From Pelobates cultripes (lineage: Eukaryota; Chordata; Amphibia; Anura; Pelobatidae), in contig OW240918.1 in assembly GCA_933207985.1 (NCBI GenBank), positions 19,227,673 to 19,291,672 of the forward strand: a DNA stretch of 64,000 nt, written 5' to 3'. Under the pieces are notes generated by a model. It saw only the letters and a program-made list of their open reading frames with translations. It ran no database searches and was not told the DNA's origin. How positions within the stretch are numbered: the first letter of the stretch is position 1; each line of letters starts with the position of its first letter. The translations under genes were made by a program, and so were the position numbers. Of this stretch, positions 61,861-64,000 are shown piece after piece.

Positions 61861-62257
61861 GCCTCCATGCATATACGGTAACTCTTGAATAGGAATTCAT
61901 GCATTCTTTATATTAATATTCCCTCCTTCTAGCACCATCTTCTGCACTGTTCGCTTGTTTGCCTTTTTTCTCTCTCTCCCTCCTCATTCTGTGATCTTTG
62001 CATAAGATATTTACTACCCTCTGCAAGAATGGTGTCTACGTTCTATCAAACCTGTCTTATCTGCACTCATGTCACTTTAACCCCTGTATCACAACTCAAC
62101 TTTGAATTGTATATGTTGTCTTGCTTAGAAATGCTTCATACTTGAGTTGATACACCATACTGTGATTATGCCTTGCATCAAAAATAAAAAGCTTTTCATG
62201 CAAATTTTGAGATAACAAATAATTATTAGGACTGACTTGCACTTCAGGACTTAGGAC
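61861..62257. other. Unique sequence, no gene seen
   Basis: Nothing was recognised. Confidence 0.5.
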
Positions 62258-62654
62258 CAGGGCCGGACAGGCCCATCGGGATACCGGGAAATTTCCCGGT
62301 GGGCCGCGGCACCTGAGGCTGGGCTGACAGCCCTTATCATTGCTCAGGCTCCTGTAATCCCGGCCGGCCATGTGTGAGCTGTGCGGCCGCACAGAGCCCC
62401 ATGGGAGCAGGGGGAGCCAGGCAGCCGGCACAGCTCACATATTGCCGGACGGGATTATTAAAAAATACAATAAAAAAATATTGCGGCGGGGGCGGAACTA
62501 GCGTGCAGCGGGGCGGAGCTTAGCATGCAGTGGAGGCTGAGCAAGCGTGCGGCGGAGACCCTGGTAACTGCAGCATGGGAAGCAGGAAGGAGTCCCTGCA
62601 TTCCCCAACAACCAACCTCCAAGAGCTCCAAGGGATGTGGAGGTAAGAAGCAGG

Positions 62655-63397
62655 ACAGTGTGTCTGTGTGTGACTGCCTGTGAGGGTGTGACTGTCTGTG
62701 TGTGTGTGTGACACTGTCTGTGTGTGTGTGACTGTCTGCCTGTGTGTGTGTGTGAGACACTGTCTGTGTGTGTGTGACTGCCTGCCTGTGTGTGTGTGAC
62801 TGTCTGTGTGTGTGTGACTGCCGGTGTGTGACTGTCTGCGTGTGACTGTCTGTGTGTGTGTGACTGTCTGTCTGTGTGTGACTGTCTGTGTGTGTGTGCG
62901 GGACTGTCTGTCTGTGTGTGTCTGTCTGCCTGTGTGTGTAGTAAGTCTGTGCGCACCGGGTTCGCCTATGTTTGACTGTCTGCCTGTGTGTGTGGCTGTG
63001 TGGGTGTGCGGGACTGTGTGTGTGTGATCAAGTCTGTAGCGCGGGTGACTGTCTGTGTGCACTGTGTGTGTGACTGTCTGTGTGTATGTGACTGTGTGTG
63101 TGACTGCGTGTGTGTGACTGCCCGCCCGTGTGTGACTGTCTGTGTGTGTGTGTGTGTGTGTGTAGTGTGTGACTGTCTGCCCGTGTGTGTGACTGTGTGT
63201 GTGTGTGATTGTCTGCCCGTGTGTGTGACTGCCCGTGTGTGACTGTGTGTGCGGGACTGTCTGGCCTGTGTGTATGTGCGTGTACGTTCAGCTCTGTCTC
63301 TGTATGTGTGGATGTTTGCCTCGGTGTCAGTGACTGTCTGCCTCTGTGTGTGTGGATGTCTTTGTGTGTGCATCTGCTAGTGAGTGAGCGAGCGAGC

Positions 63398-63428
<31 letters not shown>

Positions 63429-63530
63429 CACGTATCTGCTAGTGAGGGAGCCTCTGTGTGTGTGCACCTGCTAGTGAGTTTGTGTGTGTGTGTGTGTGTG
63501 TGTGTGCCTGATAGTGAGTGAGCTTGTATG
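62655..63530. repeat. TG-rich minisatellite (GTGTGTGACTGTCTG type)
   Basis: Variable units of GTGTGTGTGACTGTCTG are repeated with expanding TG runs. Several frames on both strands stay open for more than 100 codons (up to 180, at 62520-63062 on the minus strand) and give His/Thr/Gln/Ser-rich or Val/Cys-rich strings. These are artefacts. Confidence 0.95.
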
Positions 63531-63579
63531 TGTATCAGAGAGCTTGTCTTTAGGGATCATATGTGTGTGTGCGTGTTAG

Positions 63580-64000
63580 TGAGCTTGTCTGTAAGGAGCA
63601 TGGGTGTGTCGGAGCCTGTCTGTGGTGAGCATGTGTGTACAGTGAGCTTGTCTGTAGTAAGCATGAGTGTGATTGTGAGCTTGTCTGTAGTGACCATATG
63701 TGTGTCAGTGAGCTTGTCTGTAGTGAGCATGTGTGTGTCAGTGAGCTTGTCTGTAGTGAATCTGTGTGTTAGTGAGCTCTTCTGTAGGGAGCATGTGTGT
63801 GTCAATGGGCTTGTCTGTAGGGAGAGTGTGTGTGCATCAGTGAGCTTGTCTGTAGTGAGCGTGTGTGTGTGACAGTGAGCCTGTCTGTAGTAAGCTTGTG
63901 TGTGTATCAGATTTTGTCTGTACTAAATTTGTGTGTGCCAGTAACCTTGTCTGTGTTTGTCATTGAGATTGTCTGCCAATGAGCCTATTTGTGTGCATCA
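63580..64000. repeat. 33-bp minisatellite
   Basis: Units of GTGAGCTTGTCTGTAGT followed by GAGCATGTGTGTGTCA are repeated about twelve times with drift. The array reaches the end of the window. Because 33 is divisible by three, frames on both strands remain open with an 11-residue period. Confidence 0.93.

Larger units (their letters stand above)
62258..64000 (+). mobile_element. CAGGGCC-type element, continuing beyond window
   Basis: It starts CAGGGCCGGACAGGCCCATC, with a local palindrome GGGAAATTTCCC at 62287. About 380 bp of GC-rich DNA follow, with a hairpin between GGCCGGCCATGTGTGAGCTG (62360) and CAGCTCACATATTGCCGG (62428), and then a long minisatellite. The layout repeats that of the elements at 9827 and 41200. 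The right end lies outside the window, so neither terminus pairing nor target duplication can be tested. Confidence 0.5.

Noticed and set aside
62498..63373. His/Thr/Gln-rich frames of 100-180 codons on the minus strand
   Set aside because: They are translations of the TG/ACTGTCTG minisatellite in all three frames, with no gene structure.
62640..64000. CRISPR-like array from regularly spaced repeats
   Set aside because: The units are continuous and drift in sequence with no unique spacers between identical repeats. This is a minisatellite in a eukaryotic context.

Overview
This window looks like AT-rich intergenic or intronic DNA from an anuran amphibian (frog or toad). The evidence is the repeat content. 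There are several copies of short DNA transposons with TTAAAGG termini and TTAA target duplications (the T2/Kolobok type known from Xenopus), hAT-type MITEs, a Tc1-like element of the family shared by fishes and frogs, and degraded L2-, CR1- and L1-type LINEs. I found no intact protein-coding gene, tRNA, rRNA, CRISPR array or bacterial-type feature. Long open frames occur only in tandem arrays or fold-back repeats. The recognisable coding traces are broken transposon genes: four L2/CR1-type reverse-transcriptase C-termini, the start and the end of one L1 ORF2, and the C-terminal part of a Tc1 transposase.

Layout. 1-450: an L2-like tail with a CR1-like fragment inserted in its AT-rich terminal repeat. 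0.45-9.7 kb: mostly unique DNA with a hAT MITE (1824-1959), a T2-type element (about 3507-3866), a second CR1-like fragment (4540-4815), a longer CR1-like fragment on the minus strand (6640-7310) and a degraded inverted-repeat element (about 7930-8911). 9.76-11.41 kb: a T2-type element with a hAT-like element nested inside it, which carries a C-rich minisatellite and a 60-bp-arm hairpin. 11.4-22.5 kb: unique DNA, a third CR1-like fragment and a 132-bp hAT MITE with a perfect 8-bp duplication. 22.5-23.06 kb: the Tc1-like element. 23-41 kb: sparse, old repeats; this stretch also holds a candidate conserved non-coding block. 41.2-42.04 kb: a second CAGGGC-type element with a pyrimidine-rich minisatellite. 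43.7-44.5 kb: an L2-like pseudogene. 45.5-50.1 kb: T2-type elements, a 374-bp near-perfect fold-back and a split minisatellite. 54.2-56.4 kb: a composite hAT element and a complete 555-bp T2-type MITE. 58.4-61.6 kb: an L1 copy whose central part is replaced by a GC-rich, hairpin-rich repeat, bounded by a 40-bp direct repeat. 62.26 kb to the end: a third CAGGGC-type element that runs into about 1.3 kb of TG-rich minisatellite.

No genes act together here. The interest lies in how the mobile elements are nested, how their ends were damaged, and how some of them appear to seed minisatellites and large hairpins. Family names rest on motifs recognised from memory, without a database search.
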